A stretch of 64,000 nt of DNA, from positions 1,116,001 to 1,180,000 of the forward strand of contig OY725491.1 in the NCBI GenBank assembly GCA_963281255.1, given 5' to 3'. The translations under genes and the position numbers were made by a program. The notes beneath the pieces are model-generated. The model was given only the letters and a program-made list of their open reading frames with translations. It was not told the origin of the DNA and ran no database searches. Source of the stretch: Aphrocallistes beatrix (lineage: Eukaryota > Porifera > Hexactinellida > Sceptrulophora > Aphrocallistidae). Of this stretch, positions 1 through 11,400 are shown in pieces (position 1 is the stretch's first letter; each line of letters opens with the position of its first letter).

Positions 1-1034
1 CTTGGCCGCTTTCCCGAGCATTGCTCCGAAGATGACGCTGATGGAGACGGCCAGCAGCCAGTAGCGCGTCTGGCAGAAGATCACACCCCCCACGTACCCG
101 GAGCCCGCCCCTAGGTAGCGTCCGTCCACCGGAAGCAGCACGGCCAGCAGGAACAGGAAGTAGGTGCCGGAGAGGATGGTCACGGTGATGGCGGGCTCTG
201 AAGTGGTCACGGGGCGCATGCGTCGACACCAGCACACCAGCAGAACCGCCACGATCCCTGTCACGTAGAGACAGGCCGCCACGGAGAGAACCAGGACCAG
301 GGGGAAGATGGACACGTGGATGGGATGCATGCTGATCCCGTCAGACGCGAGATCTGCTCGCCAGCTCGTGTAGTCGGACTCCTTGTCGTACCAGATTCCG
401 CTGGTGTTGGCGAAATCGGACGGGTTGCGAGGGATGTTCCTGAGATGTCCTCGGAACTGGAGACTAGCATTCACAAACTCCAGCACTTGGACTCTCCCGT
501 CGTAACGCTCATTCCCCACGAAACTCATTCTCCCAGACCATCCTTGGAAGTCTAGTCCGATCACATTGTCGTAGAAAGCTTTCAGGTACTCACTGTCTGC
601 TGTGTAGTTCACACGCGTTATGTCGAAGCCTTGTTCGATCGTCTTATTTAGAGCTAATGCTAGCGCCCACATACCATCGTAGATAAAAATCTCTTCAATC
701 CTGAACTCCCTCTGAAAGAATTCTTCAGATTTTCTCTCACTAACATAACTACGAATTCCTTCATAAAGCTGCGTTGGTGTACGTCCAGAAATTGTTGGTT
801 GATTCGAGCTAATCAATTCGTTAATCGCGGGTAAGGAATTGAATGCGAGTGCCCCTTGGGTTAACCTCTCTATATCGGCGAGGCTGCATTCTCCATTTGT
901 AGTGGCTGTAACGTTCCCATACCACCTGTTCCCGTACCAGCCCAGGATGAATAGGGTAGTAAGAGGTGGATAGAGACTGGGGAATCTCTTGAGTTTACAC
1001 AGTATTTTTACTAAAGTATTCGGGTATGCGTTGA
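1..1034 (-). CDS. GABA-B-like class C receptor, exon with end of ligand-binding domain and TM1-TM3 (partial)
   Basis: The reverse strand reads without stop from an acceptor (TTATTCTTATAG) at 1035 to the left edge. It starts with the second lobe of the periplasmic-binding-like ligand domain (INAYPNTLVKIL, then FILGWYGNRWYGN, like the GABA-B FxIGWYxxxW strand). A membrane segment follows (LVLVLSVAACLYVTGIVAVL), then LLAVLLPVDGRYLGAG and CQTRYWLLAVSISVIFGAML, the conserved TM3 Cys and FGAM region of GABA-B receptors. TM4-TM7 lie beyond the window. The phase matches the upstream exon at 2613-3299 (both phase 1). Acts at the plasma membrane as a G-protein-coupled receptor; the ligand cannot be deduced. 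Confidence 0.9.
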
Positions 1035-1180
1035 CTATAAGAATAAAGTGAATGAAATAATTTAAGTTAATTGCAATGTGAACAACTTGATTATCCTCTA
1101 ACATGCTTGGTAACTTGAGCCACTGTATTTGTTTCTAAATGGATTTCAATTTCTCATTGTTTGTAATGAATTAATACATA

Positions 1181-1990
1181 CAAGCACCCTTCGCTTGTTT
1201 GCGCTGCGCTGCTTGCGGACACTTAGGGTCCGCAGAGTCGCCCTGCAGGCGCCTGGAATTACTCAATCTAGCCTATTTGGGGAATTTGTTTACTTTATAT
1301 AAATATTGTAAACAAAAGTTAACAAATAATTTCTCATATGGATCCGAAAATATAATATTCTAAATCTACACCTCTAAAAACCCCATATCAACCGTTGGAA
1401 GCCAGTTTCTAGCCTATTTTTGTAATTTGTTTACTATATGTATCTATTGTAAACAAAAGTAAACAAATAATTTATCATATCGATCTGAAAATATAATATT
1501 CGAATTCTACACCCCTAAAACCCTATGTTAACCGTTGGAAGCTAGTCTCTAGCCTATTTTTGTAATTTGTTTACTTTATGTATCCATTGTAAACAAAAGT
1601 AAACAAATAATTTATCATATCGATCTGAAAATATAATATTCGAATTCTACACCCCAAAACCCTATGTTAACCGTTGGAAGCTAGTCTCTAGCCTATTTTT
1701 GTAATTTGTTTACTTTATGTATCCATTGTAAACAAAAGTAAACAAATAATTTATCATATCGATCTGAAAATATAATATTCGAATTCTACACCCCTAAAAC
1801 CCTATGTTAACCGTTGGAAGCTAGTCTCTAGCCTATTTTTGTAATTTGTTTACTTTATGTATCCATTGTAAACAAAAGTAAACAAATAATTTATCATATC
1901 GATCTGAAAATATGATATTCGAAATCTACACCCCTAAAAACCCTATGTCAACCGTTGGAAGCTAGTCTCTAGCATATTTTTCAAAATTCG
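1181..1990 (-). repeat. Dispersed element with five 140-bp tandem repeats and a GC-rich end
   Basis: Units start at 1270, 1411, 1551, 1690 and 1830, with a partial unit at 1971, so the spacing is 139-141 bp. Each unit has an inverted pair TTTGTTTAC...GTAAACAAA around a short spacer and ends with AACCGTTGGAAGC. At 1181-1255 lies a GC-rich, hairpin-prone block (TGCGGACAC...GTCCGCAG) that recurs at 2405, 10250, 14549, 20107 and 59955. Central tandem repeats plus a structured end recall non-autonomous Helitron/Helentron elements, but I cannot see diagnostic 5'-TC or 3'-CTRR ends. Confidence 0.75.
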
Positions 1991-2128
1991 TCAAATGGTG
2001 TTAAAATATGTATATAAAGGTGTGAAAATATACATAAAACACCTTTTTTATTGCTATACACTATAATATAATTGAGACATGAAGTGAAAAGTTGTTTTCC
2101 ATTTTTTTTGCAGAGGTGTGAAAATTTC

Positions 2129-2262
2129 TATATAATAATTATATAATTATTATATAATTATTATATAATTATTATATAATAATTATATAATTATTATATA
2201 ATTATTATATAATTATTATATAATTATTATATAATAATTGTATAATTATTATATAATTAAAT
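2129..2262. repeat. AT-rich minisatellite
   Basis: Repeats of TAATTATATAATTATTA type run through the stretch between the two dispersed elements in the receptor intron. Confidence 0.9.
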
Positions 2263-2284
2263 TCCTAGTTCCATATTTCCGAAA

Positions 2285-2470
2285 CTTTGTGGCCACTTTT
2301 TGTTTTGTTTACAATAGATAGATATATTAAACAAAATTTCGAAATAGATTGGTGGAATCAGTCAATATTAGGCATTTTTAAAAAATATCCCCAGGTACCT
2401 GTACGGTCTGCGGCTAGGAAGTGTTCACTAGCCGCGCTATGCAAATGTGCGAAGCGCGCTTGCCTTATTG
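2285..2470 (+). repeat. Solo copy of the GC-rich-end dispersed element
   Basis: One internal-unit remnant (TTTGTTTACAATAGATAGATATATTAAACAAA split by a short loop) is followed by a GC-rich end finishing GCGAAGCGCGCTTG. It is in the opposite orientation to the element at 1181-1990. Confidence 0.65.
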
Positions 2471-2612
2471 AAAGATATAGTGAGTAAATCGAATATGGAG
2501 AATACGAATTTGAAGCTAAATTGGGTGTATCTGTTAATGAGAATAAATGCTATTAACTGACTAAATAAATTAGTATTATAACTACTCGTATTACGTAACT
2601 AACTTAACTCAC

Positions 2613-3299
2613 TTATTATAACACGGTATCCACGCGTATCCAAGTTACTCAGTATTGTCTCCACTTGTTCTTCAAACCTGACACTCTGTGGATCGAATAT
2701 GTCGACGTAATGCTCTATCTCCAGGGCTGTCAGTACGATCTGAGCCTCCTGGCTAGTGGACAGGAAGTAGTCATCTTGCTGGTTGATGATAGCCAAGCGT
2801 CTCCAGTTATTATCGCGGATAAATTTAATCCATCCAGCCACGATGAACGCATCAGAAGGGTTTCCCCGTATGAAGTAAGGGAATATTTTCTGATTGCCGA
2901 GGTGTGGCGAGCGAGAGGAGTAGGTGAAGAGGGACAGTCCGTAAAAGTGCGAAACTCGTGCGATCGCCGCTGCAGAATCGGAACAGGCCGGCCCGAAAAG
3001 TGCTAGGTAACGACGATTATCCTCGCGAATGAAATCAATGAAGGATGACATAGCATACTGTTCTAAACACCGAGAGTTTTTCCAAACAACTTTAATGTCA
3101 TAGTCTCGCAATATTCCAAGGTTATTGTTGTTGATATGACTCTCAGTGAAATTGGATGTATACGGAACATTAGGTGCTGATATGATGAAGGAATCTGGAT
3201 AGAATCCTGCGATATATATCGTCTCTTTCCCAGTAACGGAGCGAATAACGAACCGAAAAGCAGCAGAACGAAGGAAAATTCGGTGGTAGAAAATTTCAT
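2613..3299 (-). CDS. GABA-B-like class C receptor, N-terminal ligand-binding exon
   Basis: The exon codes for the first lobe of a type I periplasmic-binding fold: KETIYIAGFYP near the start, then ILRDYDIKVVW, ALFGPACSDSAAAIARVSHF, TYSSRSPHLG and WRRLAIINQQDDY, all in the order seen in GABA-B receptors. The donor is GTGAGT at 2612. The ORF is open back to an ATG at 3393, but that N-terminus is not secretory. An ATG at 3299 in another frame gives a convincing signal peptide (MKFSTTEFSFVLLLFGSLFA), so the frame appears to change by one base near 3225-3245. That is an assembly indel, a real frameshift, or an unseen 5' exon. The start is therefore uncertain. Confidence 0.82.
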
Positions 3300-4253
3300 T
3301 TTTCAATTCCTGAACCCAATTACAAACCATTTTACTATTTATATCATTCTTAGCATATGTTGGGGGATTGCAACATCTAACCAGACGACGCATTATTCAG
3401 GGCGTCTATTGATCAAAAGGAAAAATGCATTTTGTAATCAATTACGGAGAATTTAGGAGCATGTTCTTATCACAGAGTGGTTTGAAACACTAGTGTGATA
3501 ATTTTCTCCTGAAATGACATTATTTAATCTTGCATAGATCATTATCAATGAGTAACATCAGAAAATTTTATATTAAGCAAGATGAATAACTTTTGGAAAT
3601 ATTTTTACATATTTATTATTAATTTTGAGGAATTAATGAAATCTTTACAAAAGAGAAATGTAAGTTAATCATTGTATCTAAGTTAACAGCTGAGAATCTC
3701 CGGTAAATGTAACATCAAAAATCTGTTGTTAGGAGAAATATCTTATCATAAAATGGAATTTATGATTCAAACTATGTCGTAATTTCACGTGGTCCTAAGA
3801 TATATTACCTAATCCATGAACTGGGTGGAGTTAGGATTTATTGCTTCGTGTACATATATCTATTACTGTAATCAAACAAATATTTAGATATCTAATGGTT
3901 TTCATCTTACTGCCACTATTTAAATCGAATTCAGTGTTGAAAACGGGACTTTCTATAATGAGCGTTCGTATAGTGGAAATGATATAACAAAAGTATAATA
4001 CAAATACAGTCTTGTCATTTCCAATTATACATATCATAGCACCTTCAACCATATATATATACGTATATATATCAGACAAAGTGCGTTCGCAAAAAGTATT
4101 TTGGGTTAGAATGGAGGTCCTGAATGAATCTTGTAAAATGTTAACAATAAATTATTTTCTTATTCAAGAAATTTACGGGTTCTCCAAATATTTAATAATT
4201 TTAACATGATTTACACACATAAAAGTAACATATTATAAACTAATGTAACTAAC
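3300..4253. other. Spacer between plexin TM exon and receptor gene, no gene seen
   Basis: AT-rich sequence with no coding exon that I can support on either strand. It would hold the promoter of the GABA-B-like receptor. I looked here for plexin cytoplasmic exons on the minus strand and found none. Confidence 0.6.
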
Positions 4254-5126
4254 CTGTTTTAAACTCTTTAGCAAGGGTGGACTCCATCTTATAGTACTTA
4301 TCTATAATCCCTTCCACTTCAAGCAACTTCTTATATCTGTATAGCCAGATCACGATGATGAATATCAGGACAAGAATGATAACTAGGATGACTAGAAAAC
4401 CGCCTGAAGACCCAATTGTAATGTAACCATATCGCTCAAAAAATGTGAAGGAGGGCTCGATTGGATTAGGAAAAGTGCATTGGTGCCTCCGTCCAATTTG
4501 AACCTAAAATAAGTGTAAGTAACATACATCTCATGTATCACACCATACATGCCAACTTGAGCCATGATAAAAGCGAGACGAGGTGTTGAATTTCGCGGGA
4601 AATGGCGGTATGCAGTAGGAAAATATAGACATAGGATTAAAAAAAGCGGGCCTAATGGGGAAATTTCATGTAAAAAGTGGGCACACGTGAAAATTCGCTC
4701 ATTGGAAGAGTGAAAAATCGGGACGTCCCGCCCAAAACGGGAAAGTATGTGTATATTTTTTGAAGTATGTATTTTTCTGACGCATATGCAAATTATTCAT
4801 CAGTATTGATAAGAGAGTGAATAATTTCTTTCGAGGCGGCACACCAAATTGTCAGCATAATTTGAATAAAAAATTGCATGAACAATAGTATTGACTATTG
4901 CCTAGTATACCCAATAATATCATTAAATCATATTGAAATATGTAACTTTCACTTTCAAATTGAAGAAGTAGTTCTTACTTACAAGCAAGATTCCGGTGAC
5001 CTTCTCTTCTGGGAAGCATCCGATCTCATCATCATCGAGTCGGATGAGTGGACACATGACTATTCTGTCAGAGGAGTTAATGGAGACGGAATAGAAGTCC
5101 TCTGAGACATGTGTGAAATTAGATCC
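4254..5126 (-). CDS. Plexin last IPT, transmembrane segment and juxtamembrane helix
   Basis: Exon 5126-4983 has YSVSINSSDRIVMCPLI, an IPT end. Exon 4503-4254 has RRHQCTFPNP, then a glycine-led hydrophobic helix (GGFLVILVIILVLIFIIVIW), basic stop-transfer YRYKK, and a helical juxtamembrane region (YYKMESTLAKEFKT) resembling the plexin segment that precedes the GAP domain. The donor GTTAGT follows at 4253, in phase 1, so at least one more exon is expected; none is visible further left. Confidence 0.87.
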
Positions 5127-5401
5127 CTATAGTATATATGCAAACTAGATCATTTGAAATCAATCCACACAATTACAGCATTTTAAATATGCATAATACT
5201 ATATTACAAGTATAAATAAAGTAAGCATTCGAAATCAAGCATTTATCCAAGATTTATTTCTATTCTGAGCGGAGAATTATCAGATCTAATGGCGAGAAAG
5301 GATCCTATTAGTGAGCTAGACACTAAAGACGAGTTGATGTTGATTCATATAGTATCAGAGGGTAGCAATGAGATGGTCAAGTTGATTGACATACCATATA
5401 C

Positions 5402-5459
<58 letters not shown>

Positions 5460-8400
5460 GGGTGCCGAACTTTTTTAAATATATGGGCAATTTAAGGCTC
5501 TAGGGAGGGCTCAGCCCTATAATTTGTATTGCGTTTATGGGTCATCTTCGGATCCAGGGAGGGTTCGGGTCCCCGTGGCCCCCCCCTGGGTTCGGCGTCT
5601 ATGTATATATACATTAATCGAGTTTTAATAGTAAGGATATCAATTAAAATGAACCTCTGGTTAATGAACGCCCGATATACTGAACAAGAACTCGGGTCCG
5701 AAGGTGTTCAATATATAGCGAGGTTTGACTGTAAATTAATTAAAGTGACTGAAACTGGTATCATAAATAATGTTTACTCAATCCTAGACCTAGACTAAGA
5801 GAGTGAACCTGCACAATTTTCTCTGTGAGCAAAATCGTGATGGGCACAACAGTTATAATTGTAAATAGGCTTAATGCTATATTACAAGAGTATAAATAAA
5901 GTAAGCATTCGAAATCAACACTATGCAAGATTTAATTTTATTCTGAGCGGAATATTATCAGATCTAATGGCGAGGAAGGAGGCAATTAGTGAGCTAGACA
6001 CTAAGGACGAGTTGATGTTGATCCATATAGTATCAGAGGGTTGCAATGAGACGGTGTATGGTGGATACAAGAAAGAAATTATAACTCAGAAACTATCAGT
6101 GATGGAAAATACATTCGTTGTATGCTCAAAATGCGCTGGAATTATGCGAGACGCTACTAGTATCAGATCTGGGTTGGGGATGATGTGTGAAGTGTGCATA
6201 GGCGAGGAAGAAGTAACAATAGCAGCTGGGACGGTTAGGGGGATGGTGCTCAAGTTAGGATGCAGATGTCCGCTTAAACAGAGGGGGTGTGATTGGGAGG
6301 GGGAATTGGGGAGTTTGGCAGAGCATCTTGATGAATGCAGTCACTTTATTGTCCCATGTCCATTTCTCAAATACGGTTGCAAGAAAAAAATAAAGAGATT
6401 GCAATCAGAGACGCACAGAACTGAGGATAAGGATTACCATGCAGAACTGGTGAGTGTGTTTATGGCAGAAAAAGTGGAGAGACTCGAAATGGAAAATAAA
6501 GAGCACACTGAAGTAATTATGAAACTGGAAAAAAATGTGAACTTTCTGCTTAATAGGATGAAGTATGACAAGTTAAACGGTGTTGTTTGGAATATGGGAG
6601 AGAGAAACGAGATTCTAACAAAATTACTTAAACTAAAATACCCGCCTAAAACAGAAAACAGTCCACCATTGCCAATTATTCGACCAAATTCACCTTATTC
6701 TTCACAACCAAATTCACCTTATTCTTCACAACCAAATTCACCTCGTTCACAACGCAATCCATCTTATTTACAAGCATGGTCATCTTATTCACAACCCAAA
6801 ACTATTCCTCAAATTAAAGTAAACAATTTGCGTCCATGCGATTACTCCAAATATAAATATTGGAATCTTGATACTTGTGAAGATGATGTGAAAAACGATA
6901 AACATTATTGTCAATGGAGTGGGAATATCTGTGAAGGTCCGAGGTTCCTAATACACTCTATGTATGAACTATATCCAAACTTAGATGTTAGCAACTCGAA
7001 TACAGTGACTCTAAACTTAGCCACCGTTAAGAAGCAAAACTCCATGATGTCCTGGCCTATTCAAGGGAGATGGGAGGTATTTTTGGTCGGAAAGGAAGAT
7101 GCTGATATTTGGGGGAAAGAAATTAGTGAATTGAAAATTAACAATGGAGGAACAGTCAAATTGATTGACATACCATCTGACGTACTAATAGATGAGAAAT
7201 TCAATCACAACGGGACAATTGTAATGGAGATATTCTTCAAAGCATCATGATTCTCTATTATTAATTGAATACAAGTACGGTGCATAACATAATATTGTAA
7301 TTTGTAATACTTAGATAGAAATAGGTAGGTAGTGCAAGTATATTACAGAACTAGTATTTTTGTAATTGATTTTTCAATTCAAGTTAGGAAGGTTTATGAA
7401 GATCTCACCAATACCTCCTTGGGAAACTCCTAAAATTCTAGAAAAGTAAATATTATACAGATGAAGATTAAACGATGTGTAAAGCTACTCTCGTAAACTG
7501 TTGCAAAATTTAATTCCTAATATGTTATTTTGCCTTAGCCACAACGACTGTAGTATTATAGGCATTCTAGGATATGATTGAACAACAAGAACAAGAACAA
7601 TAATAAAGTTAACCATATTATTATTAATATGAATAGAATGGAATATACGCAAACTTACTTTTATCAAAATGCTGTCAGAATAGTCAACTTCTCCAGTGCA
7701 GCTAGGATTGGGTAGGAATCTAAGACTAGACAGCTGCACCACTAAATTATCCATTTGGAACTCAACACTGTACTCCAAGTTCGTAGTGGGAGGAGATTCA
7801 CAAGTTATCTCAGCCTTTTTGTCCATTGTTTCGGTTACACTCTCGCACCGCTTCCTCTCGACTATCACACCGTTTTCATCCGCCACGACTAACTCAGGCC
7901 TGTGCAAGGACTGAGCATCAGTCGCAGTTAGAGTCAGGGGTATCCCGCCGGCAGCAATCACAGTGTTCTCACTGAGACTGATACTGAGCTCAGAGTAAGT
8001 GAATACTGCTCCTTGATAAAGGTAACGAATACCATCGATCTCAACTGTTATGATACCACTAGGAATTCTTTCCATGTTATCCGTTGTCAGGCACGTGATG
8101 AAACTAATATCCGGTGTGTTAATAACTTTATCTTTATTCGTGATATTACAAGTTAGCTGGTTTTCTGTGATATCTACACTGATGCTCGCCCCTGCTCCTA
8201 GATTAGCCCCAATGATCTCGAGCAGTGTTCCCCCTACAAACACTCCTCTCAGTACTGAATCTGCGTGTGTTGAGTCAGATAGAGGATCTGTGTGGAGGTA
8301 GGTCTGTACGGTCCTAACTACCGGATCGAGATATTGGAATGTATCAGTGCTTGTGGCTGTTTGGCTGCCTTGGACTGTTACTGTGACTGGACCAGTTGGA

Positions 8401-11400
8401 GAAGCACTCAGCAGCTTACCAGTCATGCAAGTTAAACTAAAAATAGAAAGATTGGTGAACACCCCAGGATTGGATTCCTATATGATATGAGGTCCGTAGT
8501 AGATTTGCTTGTAGGCATCGAAAACAGTAGGAAAGTAGGATACAGCATAATTCACTTATTAGCAACTCGAGTTTTGCTCATAAAATGGTTGCTAATACGC
8601 GAAGTTGCTAATAGGGGAACACATAATCTTCACTTGGGATCTGAAAATTGGTTGCTAATAGAGCAATATTGCTAATAAACGAATTCCACTATACATTCAA
8701 TGTTAAATCTTCAGAGTATACGATATGGGTGAAGGGAATAGGTAGGACACACATCTGATTTACTTTTCCGATTTATTTAACATGTATTGTACAATTTACT
8801 AATTTTGTTGAAAGCCTTCCAACCAAGTACAGTAGATGCCGGATAACCGCACATTATATGCAGTTCCCAACAGTGTTCTTATAACCGGCATCCACTGTAT
8901 ACATTTTTTAGTACAATCTCTCAAGTTACAGAGGAACTCTACGTGTACAATGCAACAAACGTAAAGACAATCATAATCATGTATAAGACTATACCTTGAA
9001 TTACTATTACTATTACTTAGTTTAATTAAATTCTCCCTCTTGAATGCTAACAAGAGAAATGATTACAATGATGTTATCTATGTAGCAATAAACAACCTAA
9101 CAAAATATTAATGACAAAATGTATTTCGTCTAAAAGATTGACAAAAGTTAATTTCAACATTTCTAAGAAACATGATTCGCTTACTTTAGAAATATGAACC
9201 ATAAGCTCACAAATATAATTAATGATAATCTACATTATCCTGTGGAATACTCACGTTTTCCTTACAATATCGTAGGAAGTGATCTGACAGGATACGTTGG
9301 CTACAGTCACGGAGAGAGCTTCTTGACTGCCTCCGAAATTATCTCCAGAAATCGTGACTGGGGTTCCTCCATCAGTGCGTCCTCCTTTCGGCATGAACTA
9401 AAGAAAATATCATTAACTACAGTAGAACCACGTTAATGCGAACACGGACAATACGATAATACGAACAGATATTTGTCCCCTACGGAGGAAAACACATGTA
9501 AATCACTTCGGTTAGAACGAATTCTTGATAATACGAGCAAATTTCAACAGTCCCCTGGTGTTCATGCTAACGAGGTTCTCTATTGTATTATCAATACTGT
9601 CAAGAAAAAATATTTCCAAATACTAATGAATTGAAGATATTACACAGACTCCGCTTAATCGGGAGTTGATATTTTGTCTGATTAAGAGTTCCCAATTAAC
9701 TGATGTGATTTAGTATAGTTTCTGTGTAGCCAATGTCTGTAACTAACCCCAATATTGGCTGGATCTGGACAAGAAGGATTTGAGGGATCAGTGAAGTTAA
9801 ATCCTGCTCCACACTGGCTCTTCAGTCTGCAGGTGGGATCGGAGAGGAGAGGAGTGTTCTTGTAACAAGGTCCACACCCGAATCTACCCCCGAACCCGAA
9901 ACAAGAGCTACAGTCCTGTTCAAACTTTTCACAGTTGAATATAGTGACTAAAAAAATAAACTTAAACTAAAAGCTATTCATTTTATTAGGGGTGTAGATT
10001 TCGAATATCATATTTTCAGATCGATATGATAAATTATTTATTTACTTTGTTTACAATAGATACATCAAGTAGACAAATTAAAAAAATAGGTTAGAAACTA
10101 GCTTTCAACGGTTTGACATGGGGTTTTCAGGGGTGTAGATTTCGAATATCATATTTCCGGATCCATATGAAAAATTATTCGTTGACCCTTTGTTTACAAT
10201 ATATATATATAAAGGAAAAAAATTCCAAAAATAGTTTAGATTGAGTAACTCCAGGCGCCCGCAGGGCGACTCTGCGGACACTATGTGTCCGCAAGCAAGC
10301 GAAGCGCGCTTGTATTATAATATATTACATAGTACAAATTAATCTAAATATATTAATTAAATACATAAGACAACCATGAACTACTAGTTCGATATAATCC
10401 CTTCTCATACTTACCAACCCTCCAGGGATCCCTGGATTATCCAGGAAAATGACTTATGATCCAAGGATCCAGGGATTTTGTGCTTTCAACTAGCCCAGCG
10501 TTTCTCAACCAGGGGCCCGTGGCCCCCCAGGGGGGCCACGAGGCCTTCACCGGGGGGCTATGTTTAAGTATTGACTCAAACATACTGTTATTGAAGGGCA
10601 GGGGGCCACGGGTACTGAGGGTCTCGGTAAGGGGGCCACGGACCATGAAAGGTTGAGAACCACTGAACTAGCCTATAATAATGTCCATTAATATAGTTTA
10701 TGGAATTTATTGTAATTTTATGTTACTAATTATTTAACAAGTCTTCAGGGATCCTGGAAGATTTCCTGGACTCACGAATTTCGAACGCGTAAGATAACAT
10801 TATATACGATGTACCTTTCTTTAAATAGTTTACTTGTCCTTTTCGAAATCTTTAATTACATATATTCGGCCTTTAGTTAAAATCCACGAAATTCCCTAGA
10901 TATCCAGGGATTTCCCAGGATCGCGAATTTCGAAATTTAACCTGTCTATTGATTCATGCTAATTTAGTAATTAAAATTAAAAATATGATAACATCCAGGG
11001 ATTTACCATTGAAATCCAGGGATTCCACTCCCAAAATCCAGGGAAATTTTCAAGAGAGGTTGGTAGGTATGTCTTCTAACTTACCGTTGATTAATTCTTC
11101 CTCGATGTTATATTCTTTCAGACCCCATTTCAAATAGACTCGAGCCAGCATCGTTCCTTCTACCGTATATATAAACGGGGGAGGTGGGCATTTCAATAAC
11201 TCGCTACTCTCCCATGTCCCACCCAACCTTATCTCCATGTTGTTAATCTGATACAAGCACTTGTACTGGTAGCTACCCATGGGTTGAGGCATGTTTATAG
11301 TTTGCAATTCAAGAACGTCCACAGCATTGGTGCCGTTGTGTACTGAGAGGTCTGTGATGTTTGTAATAGATGGACAAAAGCTGGAGTTCCTCTCAGGCTA

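Larger units (their letters stand above)
1035..2612 (-). other. Receptor intron filled with repeats
   Basis: GT/AG intron of the GABA-B-like receptor. Nearly all of it is repetitive: a GC-rich end, 140-bp tandem repeats, an AT microsatellite and a second GC-rich end. No further coding exon is visible. Confidence 0.75.

Noticed and set aside
2599..3393. Receptor start at the ATG at 3393
   Set aside because: The first 60 residues from this ATG are not a signal peptide and do not match receptor N-termini; the conserved part starts near 3235.
3831..4209. Short open frames on both strands between the receptor and plexin TM exon
   Set aside because: Low-complexity, AT-driven sequence with no similarity to plexin cytoplasmic domains or other families.
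3299..4254. Fusion of the plexin membrane segment to the GABA-B-like receptor in one protein
   Set aside because: The ligand domain must be extracellular, whereas the plexin exon ends in a cytoplasmic juxtamembrane helix; a separate signal peptide precedes the receptor.
5529..5798. 89-codon open frame after the TA microsatellite
   Set aside because: It overlaps a dispersed repeat (AATCGAGTTTTAATAG also at 20636) and has no protein resemblance.
7696..8301. Plus-strand open frames opposite the plexin IPT exon
   Set aside because: They are antisense shadows of a well-supported plexin exon.
10437..10656. Open frames on both strands
   Set aside because: They lie within a hAT MITE with an exact target duplication.
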